A DNA stretch of 64,000 nt from Ustilago trichophora (lineage: Eukaryota; Basidiomycota; Ustilaginomycetes; Ustilaginales; Ustilaginaceae), in contig OOIN01000032.1 in the NCBI GenBank assembly GCA_900323505.1, positions 186,001-250,000 on the forward strand, in the 5' to 3' direction. The translations under genes and the position numbers were made by a program. The notes beneath the pieces are model-generated. The model was not told the origin of the DNA, ran no database searches, and worked only from the letters and a program-made list of their open reading frames with translations. Positions within the stretch are counted from its first letter, which is position 1. Each line of letters starts with the position of its first letter. Positions 10,394 to 19,045 of this stretch are shown one piece after another.

Positions 10394-11500
10394 TTAGTTG
10401 GAGAATAAAGTCTTCCAAAACTTTGCCTTTGCCTTTTTCTCCTCTTTCACCTTCCTCTTTTTATCCAATCTAGCCATGAGCCACTGTACAAATGGCCCAT
10501 TGTGCCTGGTCTCCCCCTCACCTTCTCCCACCCATAACAATCTATAATCCCTATCCTTTTCATAATTAAACCAACTCAACCCGATCATGTTCGGCAGGCC
10601 TTTCCTTGCCTCTTTCCCCGTCACCGCCTCCAACCATCTCAATTTAGCCTCGATATTTCCACCTTCTTCTGCGTCAAAATGCAACCCGGTCTCACCGAGT
10701 ATAAATGGTCTAGAAGGGGAAGCCCATTTGTCGTGAACAATTCGCATTTTGCGCACAAAATCTGACGCGCTCAGTGAGCCTGGTGCAGGGCAGTAGTAAT
10801 CGATCCCAACATAATCAATATATTCGAGGGTGGGGAGGTAGGTCTGGTACTCTGCTATGGCGCCAGATGAGGAGGAGGTAGAGGCGATGTTGGGACACCA
10901 AAAGAGTTTTATCCTGTCCTTGTAAGCAGAGGGAAGGCATCGAACGGCTAGAGCGACCGTATCAAATGCTGTTCTGAAGTTCAGTCCCGGATCAGAGGAG
11001 GATGTGGAGGGTGGATAGAGACCAGAACCAATGTAGTAGTTCATCTCGTGGCCGAATCGTAGTCGGATTTCAGAGATGGTAAACTGGCCGCTGGGGAGCT
11101 TGCTACGGTCCAACATGGCGCACATGACTTGAGCCACTTCGATGGCTTTGGAGTTGTCGGTGGGAGTGTAGCCTGACCACGCTTGGAAGGGCATCACGGA
11201 GGCTTCGTATATGAACGGGACTGACGACTGGCAGCGTTCATACTCGCGTTTTATGTTGTCGACAAGAGGCATCAGTTGGAAGCCGGTGAACAGTTCTCCC
11301 GGGTAGGTTTGGGCATACCACCCGACGACGTTGATTGAGGGTGCTGACGTTGCGTGGTGGTGGTGCTTGTGGTGAGGATGATGGGGCCAGGAGGTGGTAA
11401 GGGCATCGTTGAGGTCGGAGAGGTAGGACTTTGTGCCTCCTGCATCGCCTTCGTCTGGGTAGAAGCCGATGGTGAAGCCGTTGACACTTAGCGCACTCAT
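10394..11500 (-). CDS. GH26-like glycoside hydrolase without signal peptide
   Basis: The 368-residue protein looks like a clan GH-A TIM barrel. RFGHEMNYYIG carries the likely acid/base E152 and FILGETGLHF the likely nucleophile E270, both in the arrangement of GH26 mannanase-like enzymes; an aromatic GLSWFNYEKDRDYRL segment follows as at the end of such barrels. There is no signal peptide (MSALSVNGFTIGFYPDEG starts directly in the barrel), so it should be cytosolic or nuclear. A His-rich loop lies near residues 40-50 and the last 30 residues are Lys-rich, including KKRKV, which looks like a nuclear localisation signal. Substrate is unknown. A 5' exon adding a signal peptide is possible but none is visible before the RRS1 promoter. 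The gene is divergent from RRS1. Confidence 0.75.
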   Translation of the reverse strand: MSALSVNGFTIGFYPDEGDAGGTKSYLSDLNDALTTSWPHHPHHKHHHHATSAPSINVVGWYAQTYPGELFTGFQLMPLVDNIKREYERCQSSVPFIYEASVMPFQAWSGYTPTDNSKAIEVAQVMCAMLDRSKLPSGQFTISEIRLRFGHEMNYYIGSGLYPPSTSSSDPGLNFRTAFDTVALAVRCLPSAYKDRIKLFWCPNIASTSSSSGAIAEYQTYLPTLEYIDYVGIDYYCPAPGSLSASDFVRKMRIVHDKWASPSRPFILGETGLHFDAEEGGNIEAKLRWLEAVTGKEARKGLPNMIGLSWFNYEKDRDYRLLWVGEGEGETRHNGPFVQWLMARLDKKRKVKEEKKAKAKFWKTLFSN

Positions 11501-11901
11501 CGTTTCTAGGTATAATGTGATGATGGTAGTGGAAGGGGAGACAAGGTTGGGATTGAGAGGCTATATATGTTGATGAGCCTCTCTCTCTAATGGAGGGAAC
11601 CGTTGTTCAACAAGAAGGATCGGTTGTACAATATGCAGCTCGCATTCAGGGTCCAACAAAGCCTCCACCTATACTCTCCACTTTCGCCCGATTTAGCATC
11701 ATATCGGGAATGGCTGGTTATCAAGATGAAAATTTTCCTCTATTTTTTTATTGCCTTTCTCCAGAAGAAAACTCAGAAAAATTTCCCGCACCCCGCGCGC
11801 CGCCCAACTCGATTCGACCCTTCCATCAGACTTCTTCATCTTCTCTTCCTCCTCCTCCTCCTCCTCATCATCACCACATCGCATCGACCGGTATCATTTG
11901 T
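11501..11901. promoter_or_regulatory. Divergent promoter region between the GH26-like gene and RRS1
   Basis: About 400 bp separate the two divergent start codons. The RRS1 frame is open through most of it (from 11590), but the in-frame part is CT/CCTCCT-rich leader sequence with no resemblance to the Rrs1 N-terminus. Confidence 0.6.
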
Positions 11902-12960
11902 ATGCCCATCATGCCAGCCGCAATTGTATCCGACACCACAACCTCTCTCGATGGCACTGCCCTCGCCGCCGCCTCCAGCTCCAAATACAAACCTACCACC
12001 GTTGACGAAGGACCCACACCCTACCAGTTCGATCTCGGCCTGCTCACCTCGATCAACCCGAACCCTGTCACCTCAACCTCTGACGATGCTCTCCTCTCTC
12101 GTGCCCGTGACGGCGTCCAATCTTTGGTAAACAAGATCTTCACCCTTCCCATCACCCGAGATGCCGAATATGGACCTCTCGCCTCACTCCCCGCATTCAC
12201 CTCCAAGCTTCCTCGCGAGAAATCCATGCCCAAACCAAAACCTTTGACCAAATGGGAGAAGTTCGCCAAGCAGAAGGGCATCCAATCTCGCAAGAAGGAC
12301 AAGATGATTTACGACGAAAACATTGGCGAGTGGGTTCCCCGTTGGGGATACAAAGGTGCCAACAAGGATGTTGAGGAGCAATGGATTCACGAGCTCAAGA
12401 ACAATGGAAATACCGATATGGATCCTGCCAAAACGGCAAAGAAAGAACGCCTTGCTAAACAGGCAAAGAACGAAAAGCAACGTCTTGGAAATCTTGCCCG
12501 TGCCGCAGCCTCTACCGCCGCCGCTTCTTCATCCTCTGGTAGCAGCAAAAATGCAGGTGGTGGTGGAGGATTGGGTGATGCCAACGCGGCAAAACTCGCT
12601 CGCGCTGCAGCACGCGAGAAGCGCAAAGCCGAACTCGAAGCAGACGTCCTCCGATCTCGCGCCAGTACCGCTTCCATGGGCAAGTTTGATAAAACCCTCA
12701 AGGGAGAACAGAAACAAAAGGGTATCAAGCGCAAGTTTGACCCCAACGAAAAAGATACTTCGGCAGAGAGAGCAAACAATTTGGCTCTCCTTAACAAGTT
12801 GGGAACTTCGGCAATGCGTAAAAAGGCCAACAGCACAAATAGCGTCGGTCAAGGAGATGCCGATTTGGTCAACACAAGAAAGGCAGTTCAGTTTGCAACC
12901 GGTGGACATGGTGTTACGAGTATGCGTGGCGGAAAGGGTGGAAAGAGGGGTAGAAAGTAG
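11902..12960 (+). CDS. RRS1: Ribosome biogenesis regulatory protein Rrs1
   Basis: The product of 352 residues is a 60S assembly factor that with Rpf2 brings 5S RNP (5S rRNA, uL18, uL5) to pre-60S particles in the nucleolus. The conserved core is clear: PYQFDLGLLTSINPNP near residue 38, the LPREKSMPKPKPLTKWEKFA motif, QSRKKDKMIYDE and GEWVPRWGYKGANK. The C-terminal third is basic and ends in a GGKGGKRGRK nucleolar-type tail. Two in-frame ATGs are close: 11902 and 11911; the second has an A at -3 and may be the main start (349 residues). The frame extends upstream to 11590 but that part is leader-like. It is convergent with PRP17. Confidence 0.93.
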   Translation: MPIMPAAIVSDTTTSLDGTALAAASSSKYKPTTVDEGPTPYQFDLGLLTSINPNPVTSTSDDALLSRARDGVQSLVNKIFTLPITRDAEYGPLASLPAFTSKLPREKSMPKPKPLTKWEKFAKQKGIQSRKKDKMIYDENIGEWVPRWGYKGANKDVEEQWIHELKNNGNTDMDPAKTAKKERLAKQAKNEKQRLGNLARAAASTAAASSSSGSSKNAGGGGGLGDANAAKLARAAAREKRKAELEADVLRSRASTASMGKFDKTLKGEQKQKGIKRKFDPNEKDTSAERANNLALLNKLGTSAMRKKANSTNSVGQGDADLVNTRKAVQFATGGHGVTSMRGGKGGKRGRK

Positions 12961-13240
12961 ATTGTTGCCGCTTTTTCTTCTTGGGGTTTTTGTTTCGTTT
13001 GCAATGATAGTATTTTTCCAACCAACTTTTTTTTTGTTTCCTTTTGACTTATCCCTGTCTTGGAGCTTGGCAGGCAGAGATGATACAGTACAATTTGTTT
13101 ATGATCCATGGTGAAGAGCTCTTAGATTAATGTTCGAACAAGTTTGTCGACAAAAGTCTGACACAAAAAGCGCTTCATGAAGTCATGTCGGTCCATTTGA
13201 AAAAAAGTTATCCGCATTGCATTGCACGTCCTTCCACTTT

Positions 13241-15205
13241 TCAATCCCACAACTTGATATCCCCATCCCAACTCCCAGTCACAACCTTACTCGATTCATG
13301 CGGCAACCAAACATGACTAATCACCGCTTCTTTATGAGCACCTCTCAACCTCTTCAACAATCTTGTTGATTTCCAATCCCAAAAGCACAAATTACCCTCT
13401 CCATCTCCGCTACTCAAAAACTTTCCATCCGGACTAAACCCAAGCTGACAAGCAAATCCAGCTACATTGTGACCCTTGAAAACTTTTTTACGATTCTGCC
13501 TGAATCCATCGGCAGCAAAAGTCAGGATTTGATTATCCATGCTCTGAGCGGCAAGCCATTTCGCATTGGGACTGAGCGTTACAGCGGGCATACTGTGCAT
13601 CGTAGGGTCAGCAATGTACTTGATTACTACGGGAATGTCGTAATCCCATCCGCGCATTGTTTTATCGTCAGAAGTGGTGACGAATCGTCGGTTTGCATCG
13701 ACAAAGGTGATTGTGTTGACGGGGCCAAGATGGGAGACGTATTCTTGGGTTATGGCATGGGTGTTGATATCCCATTGGAGCACTTTCTTGTCAGACATTC
13801 CCGAGAGGAAAATGTGCTGCTTGTCTTCGTCAGGATGGAAAGTTAGGCAGTAAGGAGTCTTGCCATTGGAAAAGCTGTCCAGACAGGCACCTGTCTCGGT
13901 ATCCCACAGCTTGATCTGTCGATCATAACCCGCAGAGAGGAACCGACGTCCATCGTTGGAGAAGGCAATGTCTCGGACCGCTGCAGAATGTCCCATGAAT
14001 GTTCGCAAACACTTGCCTTCGTGATAGACATCCCAAAGCTTGACCGTCGAATCGTGCGAGGCTGACAGCAGCAAATGTCCGGAGCGGGGTAGGAGCTTGA
14101 GAGTCGAGATTCCTTTAGTATGCCCGCGGAAGGTGTGGATGCACGACTTGGGAAGGAAACATTCTTGCTCGCCTGCTTCGCCAGATAGGTTGACATCGAC
14201 ATCGGTGGGGACATGCATGTAGGTGCGGCCTTGGTAGTCGTACATGCTCTTGCCGTGGAAGATGCTCTTTTCGGTGATTGTAGCTGCTTCTTCAGCTTTC
14301 TTTCTTGCCTTTTCTGCTTCGAGCCTGTCCTGTTCGCGCACGAGGGATTTTGCTTCCGCTGCGAGGATCTCCGCTTGGCTGGGCCCAACGTTGGAATCCT
14401 CTCCAAGTAGCTGCGTGGCAACGTTCTGATCTGTATCCCTCTTAGCCCATGGTCCAACATATGCCCCTTCGCCATCAAGTACACTCGGATCCCCCGCCGC
14501 ATTTCCATTCTTCTTCTTCTTGTTCTTTTTAGGCGCTCGCATTCCATTCGTCGCTCGAATCTCTGCAGCACTCGCCCCGCCCATCATCGCTGCAGCATTC
14601 TGGTCGCCGACGAACTGCTGTGACCCTTCACCAGTATGAAGGAGCGAGGGATCACGTGCATATCCATAGACGTGGAAAGTACGCTGCTGGTTGCGAAAGT
14701 CGAAATCGGATAGTGCGGCAGTCTCAATGTGTCCTGTGAGGGTGTTTTGCTGCGCGCCGAGGGTTCGTGCTGCGAAAGGGTTTTCTGGGCCAAGCTGTGG
14801 CGCGATCATGTCGGCGTAGGGGATGTTGACGTGCATGGTGCTGTCGCCAGGTCGCATTAGGAGAGCTTCTGCTGCGGAGGAGTTATCGATCACGTGAGGA
14901 GCTAAGGCGACGGTGGTTGAGGTTGAGGTGGATGTGGATGGGGTCGAGGTTGAGGCAGTTACAGAAGGCGCGGCAGTGTCGGTCTTTGTCTTCTTCGATG
15001 GTCGGCGTCCACGAGAGCTTTCAGCTTGTGAAGTGCTCTCAGATGCTGTCTGCTGGTCAGGTTTGAGGCTGCCCAGTCCAAAGGCATCGGACGGGTCATA
15101 GTCGTCGTGCGATTCGGTGTTGACTGCTGACTTGGGAACGATCTTGGGCGACGACTGCTCGCCAACGTCGCTATCGTCCGAGCCGTATCCTGCAAGTGCA
15201 TCCAT
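13241..15205 (-). CDS. PRP17: Pre-mRNA splicing factor Prp17/Cdc40 (WD40)
   Basis: The protein of 654 residues has a disordered N-terminal half with the family start MDALAGYGSDDSD, the motif NPFAARTLGAQQNTLTGHIE and the YMHVPTDVDVNL segment before the propeller. The C-terminal ~300 residues form seven WD40 blades (GHTKGISTLK, SASHDSTVKLWD, SAGYDRQIKLWD, ending GSWDGDIKLWD). Prp17 acts in the second catalytic step of splicing in the nucleus. Length and layout match fungal orthologues. It is transcribed divergently from NOM1 with a 293-bp shared promoter and convergently with RRS1. Confidence 0.95.
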   Translation of the reverse strand: MDALAGYGSDDSDVGEQSSPKIVPKSAVNTESHDDYDPSDAFGLGSLKPDQQTASESTSQAESSRGRRPSKKTKTDTAAPSVTASTSTPSTSTSTSTTVALAPHVIDNSSAAEALLMRPGDSTMHVNIPYADMIAPQLGPENPFAARTLGAQQNTLTGHIETAALSDFDFRNQQRTFHVYGYARDPSLLHTGEGSQQFVGDQNAAAMMGGASAAEIRATNGMRAPKKNKKKKNGNAAGDPSVLDGEGAYVGPWAKRDTDQNVATQLLGEDSNVGPSQAEILAAEAKSLVREQDRLEAEKARKKAEEAATITEKSIFHGKSMYDYQGRTYMHVPTDVDVNLSGEAGEQECFLPKSCIHTFRGHTKGISTLKLLPRSGHLLLSASHDSTVKLWDVYHEGKCLRTFMGHSAAVRDIAFSNDGRRFLSAGYDRQIKLWDTETGACLDSFSNGKTPYCLTFHPDEDKQHIFLSGMSDKKVLQWDINTHAITQEYVSHLGPVNTITFVDANRRFVTTSDDKTMRGWDYDIPVVIKYIADPTMHSMPAVTLSPNAKWLAAQSMDNQILTFAADGFRQNRKKVFKGHNVAGFACQLGFSPDGKFLSSGDGEGNLCFWDWKSTRLLKRLRGAHKEAVISHVWLPHESSKVVTGSWDGDIKLWD

Positions 15206-15498
15206 CTTTGTGCCCTCACTTTGTGCTCTTCTGTAGTCAGCTCCAGAGCTTGGTAAGCTTGGTGTAGATGGTATCGAGAAGCTGGAGTACGAAGATGTGC
15301 ATCACGATTCACATCCACATCCACATTTCCTTTGCCTCACACAGTTAACTTTCCGAAATCCGAGATTTTCACCAAAATTTGGCGCCATTCGAAAGGGTGC
15401 TACTGCATACTTTATTTTTCTTCTTCTTCCAGCCACTCTCCACTTCTCTTTCCCACTCACCACCACGTATCTCATCACATACAATTGAGGCTGCAAGG
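15206..15498. promoter_or_regulatory. Shared divergent promoter PRP17-NOM1
   Basis: The 293 bp between the two start codons must carry both promoters. A palindromic TTTGGCGCC at 15378-15386 resembles an E2F/MBF-type site, and a TTCTTC pyrimidine tract at 15414-15433 lies just upstream of NOM1. Function of either is inferred only. Confidence 0.5.
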
Positions 15499-18400
15499 AT
15501 GCCCTTCGATCAGCGCTTCAAGTCTCGCAAGACAACTACATTGCCCGCCGCACTTCGTGATGAGTTGGGTCTACCCGCTCCATCCGCAAACAAGCGGTCT
15601 TTTCGGCCTCACGACCGCCGATTTGACTCACGAAATGGCGCAGGTAAGCCTCAGCTGAAAGCTATTGGCCGACCACAGAGCTCCATCAATGGGGCAGTGA
15701 AAGGTGCTGCTAGGGGCCCAATCAAATCATTGCGTAACCAGGAGAAGGAGCAGCAGCAATTGCAGCAACACGCAAGGTCAAAGCCGGGTCACGTCACGAG
15801 CGCACACTCCAATGCGAATGCAAATGCAAATGCAAACGCAAAAGCAAAAGCGGGCGGGTCCGGATCTTCTAGCCGAACGCCTTCGAGAAGCTCCACCAAT
15901 GCCAATGTCAATTCGTCGAAGGACACGCAAAAGAGAAAGCCCGAGAAGCAGCCAGAGCAGGCACTAAAAGTCATCAAGAAGCCCAAGTCTTCGAAGCCAC
16001 AACAGCCCGCCGAGGATACAGTTGAGCACAAGACCAGACTCAACCCCTTCACCGGCGAGATGGAGGTGGTCAAGTCCACCATCAAGAAATCTTCTTCGAA
16101 GCCCACGCAGACCGCGTTGCAGAAGATGCTCGCTCGAGCAGAAGCCGGTCCCTCATCATCCAAGGGCAAAGCCAAGGCGAGCGATGGTTTGGGAGGTGGG
16201 AAGAAGAAGAGCAGACGTCACATGACCCAACAAGAAAAGGAAGAGGAGGACGAGATCAGGTGGTTAGAGTACAGCTTAGGCAAGAGTCGGCAAGGGGAGG
16301 ACGTGGTGAGGGATGATTTGGATGATTTCCTGGACGATTTGGATCGTTTCCAGGTCGGGATGTACGATGAGAGTGAGAGTGAAGACGATGATGCCAGTGA
16401 GGAGGAAGGTGAGAGCGACGATTCTGGGCTGGAGGAGGTCAGTGCTAGCGAAGAGGAGGAGGAGGGGTCTGAAAAAAGCGAGGAGAGCGAAGACGAAGAT
16501 GAAAGTGAGGAGCAAAGTGATGTAGAGGGAGCAAGTGCGTTTGAGGACGAGGAAGGGATGTACGACTTTGACTCGAACGACGAGGATGATTTCAGCAACT
16601 GGGACGCTGCTATGGCAACCACTGACGAAGAAGACCAAGCCGAGTCTGACGATGACGAGACTGACGGAGAATCTGAAGAAGAGGATGATTCGGAAGCGGA
16701 AGAAGCACGGATGCTCATCTCTGGCACTACCACCACCACCAGCGCCGTCACCTCTTCTGCCCCAACCGCATCCTCCTCGACGCCCGTTGCGACCGCCACG
16801 ACCAAGTACATCCCCCCTGCTTTGCGCGCCAAGCTCGCGGCGGAGTCCTCCACCCCAAGTTCTGCCAACCACGCCTCCTCTGGCCCTGGCGTTGGCGAGC
16901 TCGAAATGGACCCCATCTCAGCCCAGAAATTGCGCCGTCAAGCACAAGGTCTACTCAACCGTCTCGGCGACGCCAACATCGACACGATACTTTCCGAATA
17001 CGAAACGCTTTACCGCACCCATGCGCGTGCCCACGTCACCTCGACCATCACCCAACTCATCCTTGACACAATCACCTCCCGCTCCAACCTCATCGACACC
17101 TTTGTGATCCTCCACGCTGCCCTCGTTGCAGCGCTGCAAAAAGTTGTCGGTGTCGAATTCGCCGCGTTTTTCATCCAACGCTTGGTCGAGGAGCTAACTC
17201 AGCACTACGATGCGCTGAAAAAGTCTTCAGTTGAAGGAGGAAAGAGGGTAGAGGAAGAAGAGGAGGAAGAAGCGAGGGGAAAAGAATGTCTCAACTTGAC
17301 GGTGTTGGCGTGCGAACTGTACAACTTGCACGTAGTGGCCTGCCCGCTCATCTATGATCTGATTCGAATGTTCCTTGGCCAACAAGTCTCCAGCCCCAAC
17401 CAAGAATCGGGCAACATTGGAGAAGTAGACATCGAGCTACTCCTCAAAACCATCCGATCGTGTGGTCAACAGCTCCGCACCGATGACCCAACATCCCTAA
17501 AAGCCATCATCTCTCTCACCCAGACCCGCGTCTCTTCCTCCACCACCTCTTCCACCACCCGCACCAAGTTTATGTTGGAACGGATGACCGATCTCGAGAA
17601 ATCCACCAAATCCAGCAAACTCGGAGCCAACGATCCCAACAACCCATCCAGCCCCTCGTTCCAGCTGTTGACGCGGATGAAAAAATTTCTCGGCGGCCTT
17701 GCCAAGAAGCGTACTGTAAAAAGCCATGAAGCTTTACGCATTGGGCTGAAAGACCTGCGCGATGCGGATAAAAAGGGCAAGTGGTGGCTTGTCGGAGCTG
17801 CATGGACGGGCCAAACCGATCAAAAGGATGCGCAAGGTTTGACCAAGCTGCTACCTATGAATGCACGCTCGGATGTCATCCAATCGTCTTCTACTACGTT
17901 TGAGGGGCGAGAAGAGGTGGTGGAAGAGGATAGGCAGCAGAAGGAGTTGTTGGAGTTGGCAAAGTTGCAAGGGATGAATACGGATGCGCGGCGTACTGTG
18001 TTTATCACGCTTCTTACGGCGGAAGATTTTAAACAGGCGGCTGAGAATGTGCTAATGTTGAAGTTGAATGATGTGCAGCGGAGGGAGATTGTTAGGGTGT
18101 TGGTGCATTGTGTGGGTTCGGAAGCGGTTTATAATCCGTATTATACGCTGATTGGACAGGAGATTTGTAGGAACGACCATGGGATGCGGATTACTTTGCA
18201 GTACTGTTTATGGGATTTCCTCCGTGAGATTGGTCAGAAGGAAGTAGGAGGAGAAAAGTTTGCCGCAGCACTATTCACCGGTGGCGATGAGCAAGGTGAA
18301 GCGGGTAAAAAAGTAGACGCTAGGAGGATAGGAAACATGGCCCGCGCCTACGCTTGGTGGATCACTCATGACTGTCTATCCTTGCAAGCCCTTAAAACGG

Positions 18401-18849
18401 TCGATTTCACCTTACTCAACCCTCGACCCTCGCAATTCCTCGGTTTACTTCTCATCCATCTCATCCTCTCGATCCAGTCCAAATCTGCCTCTAAAACGCT
18501 TCATCTTCCTACCATCACCAAGCCGATTCAACAGGAAAAAGTCGTAAAGTTTCTTCAGAGCAATTTGCTAGGAGGAAGCGTGGATTTGTGTCGAGGATTG
18601 CTCTTTTTCCTCAGTACAAAATTGGATACAAGGGCACAGAAGAATTTGGTGCTTGGAGAGGAAAAGGATAAATCGGTGAAAAATGTCATGCAACCATTGT
18701 TGGAGACGGTTAAGCAAGGTTTGGGGTTGGTATTGAAAACAGTTCAGGGGATTGTACAGCAGCATGATGGGGTGGGTCAAGGCGTGGAGGATGGTGATTT
18801 AGAATCAGATTTAGAGGATGACCATGATGATGTTGAGGATGATTACTAA
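15499..18849 (+). CDS. NOM1: MIF4G/MA3 nucleolar protein Nom1/Sgd1
   Basis: The 1116-residue product is a small-subunit (18S) biogenesis factor of the nucleolus that binds the Fal1/eIF4AIII-type helicase through its MIF4G domain. Visible parts: a basic N-terminus (MPFDQRFKSRKTTTLPAALR), an Asn-Ala/Lys-Ala repeat near residue 110, a long acidic tract (about 290-410), an IPPALRAKLAA motif that precedes MIF4G in this family, the MIF4G domain (about 475-730) and the MA3 domain (about 830-920; RRTVFITLLTAEDFKQAAEN). I chose ATG 15499 since the frame upstream to 15379 is promoter-like and the family starts with a basic PFDQR-type segment. It is convergent with ROK1, another small-subunit factor, 196 bp apart. 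Confidence 0.93.
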   Translation: MPFDQRFKSRKTTTLPAALRDELGLPAPSANKRSFRPHDRRFDSRNGAGKPQLKAIGRPQSSINGAVKGAARGPIKSLRNQEKEQQQLQQHARSKPGHVTSAHSNANANANANAKAKAGGSGSSSRTPSRSSTNANVNSSKDTQKRKPEKQPEQALKVIKKPKSSKPQQPAEDTVEHKTRLNPFTGEMEVVKSTIKKSSSKPTQTALQKMLARAEAGPSSSKGKAKASDGLGGGKKKSRRHMTQQEKEEEDEIRWLEYSLGKSRQGEDVVRDDLDDFLDDLDRFQVGMYDESESEDDDASEEEGESDDSGLEEVSASEEEEEGSEKSEESEDEDESEEQSDVEGASAFEDEEGMYDFDSNDEDDFSNWDAAMATTDEEDQAESDDDETDGESEEEDDSEAEEARMLISGTTTTTSAVTSSAPTASSSTPVATATTKYIPPALRAKLAAESSTPSSANHASSGPGVGELEMDPISAQKLRRQAQGLLNRLGDANIDTILSEYETLYRTHARAHVTSTITQLILDTITSRSNLIDTFVILHAALVAALQKVVGVEFAAFFIQRLVEELTQHYDALKKSSVEGGKRVEEEEEEEARGKECLNLTVLACELYNLHVVACPLIYDLIRMFLGQQVSSPNQESGNIGEVDIELLLKTIRSCGQQLRTDDPTSLKAIISLTQTRVSSSTTSSTTRTKFMLERMTDLEKSTKSSKLGANDPNNPSSPSFQLLTRMKKFLGGLAKKRTVKSHEALRIGLKDLRDADKKGKWWLVGAAWTGQTDQKDAQGLTKLLPMNARSDVIQSSSTTFEGREEVVEEDRQQKELLELAKLQGMNTDARRTVFITLLTAEDFKQAAENVLMLKLNDVQRREIVRVLVHCVGSEAVYNPYYTLIGQEICRNDHGMRITLQYCLWDFLREIGQKEVGGEKFAAALFTGGDEQGEAGKKVDARRIGNMARAYAWWITHDCLSLQALKTVDFTLLNPRPSQFLGLLLIHLILSIQSKSASKTLHLPTITKPIQQEKVVKFLQSNLLGGSVDLCRGLLFFLSTKLDTRAQKNLVLGEEKDKSVKNVMQPLLETVKQGLGLVLKTVQGIVQQHDGVGQGVEDGDLESDLEDDHDDVEDDY

Positions 18850-19045
18850 ATTGAGACTACAACGGTCGTACATGTGAACCGATTCTTGACTGTACTGTAC
18901 TCATGCTTAGGATCACAAATGCAATCCCGGGGGGAGGTTTTTTTCTTCTCTTCTTCGCTCTGTACACTGGGTGTGATATCAATATGCATTTGCTGTGGAA
19001 AAAACGTGTGTATGAACAGATGGAATTAGTTTGCAACAACTCTGC

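Noticed and set aside
15378..15386. E2F/MBF-type TTTGGCGCC in the PRP17-NOM1 promoter as a firm regulatory site
   Set aside because: One short match without conservation or expression data; kept only as a note in the promoter entry.
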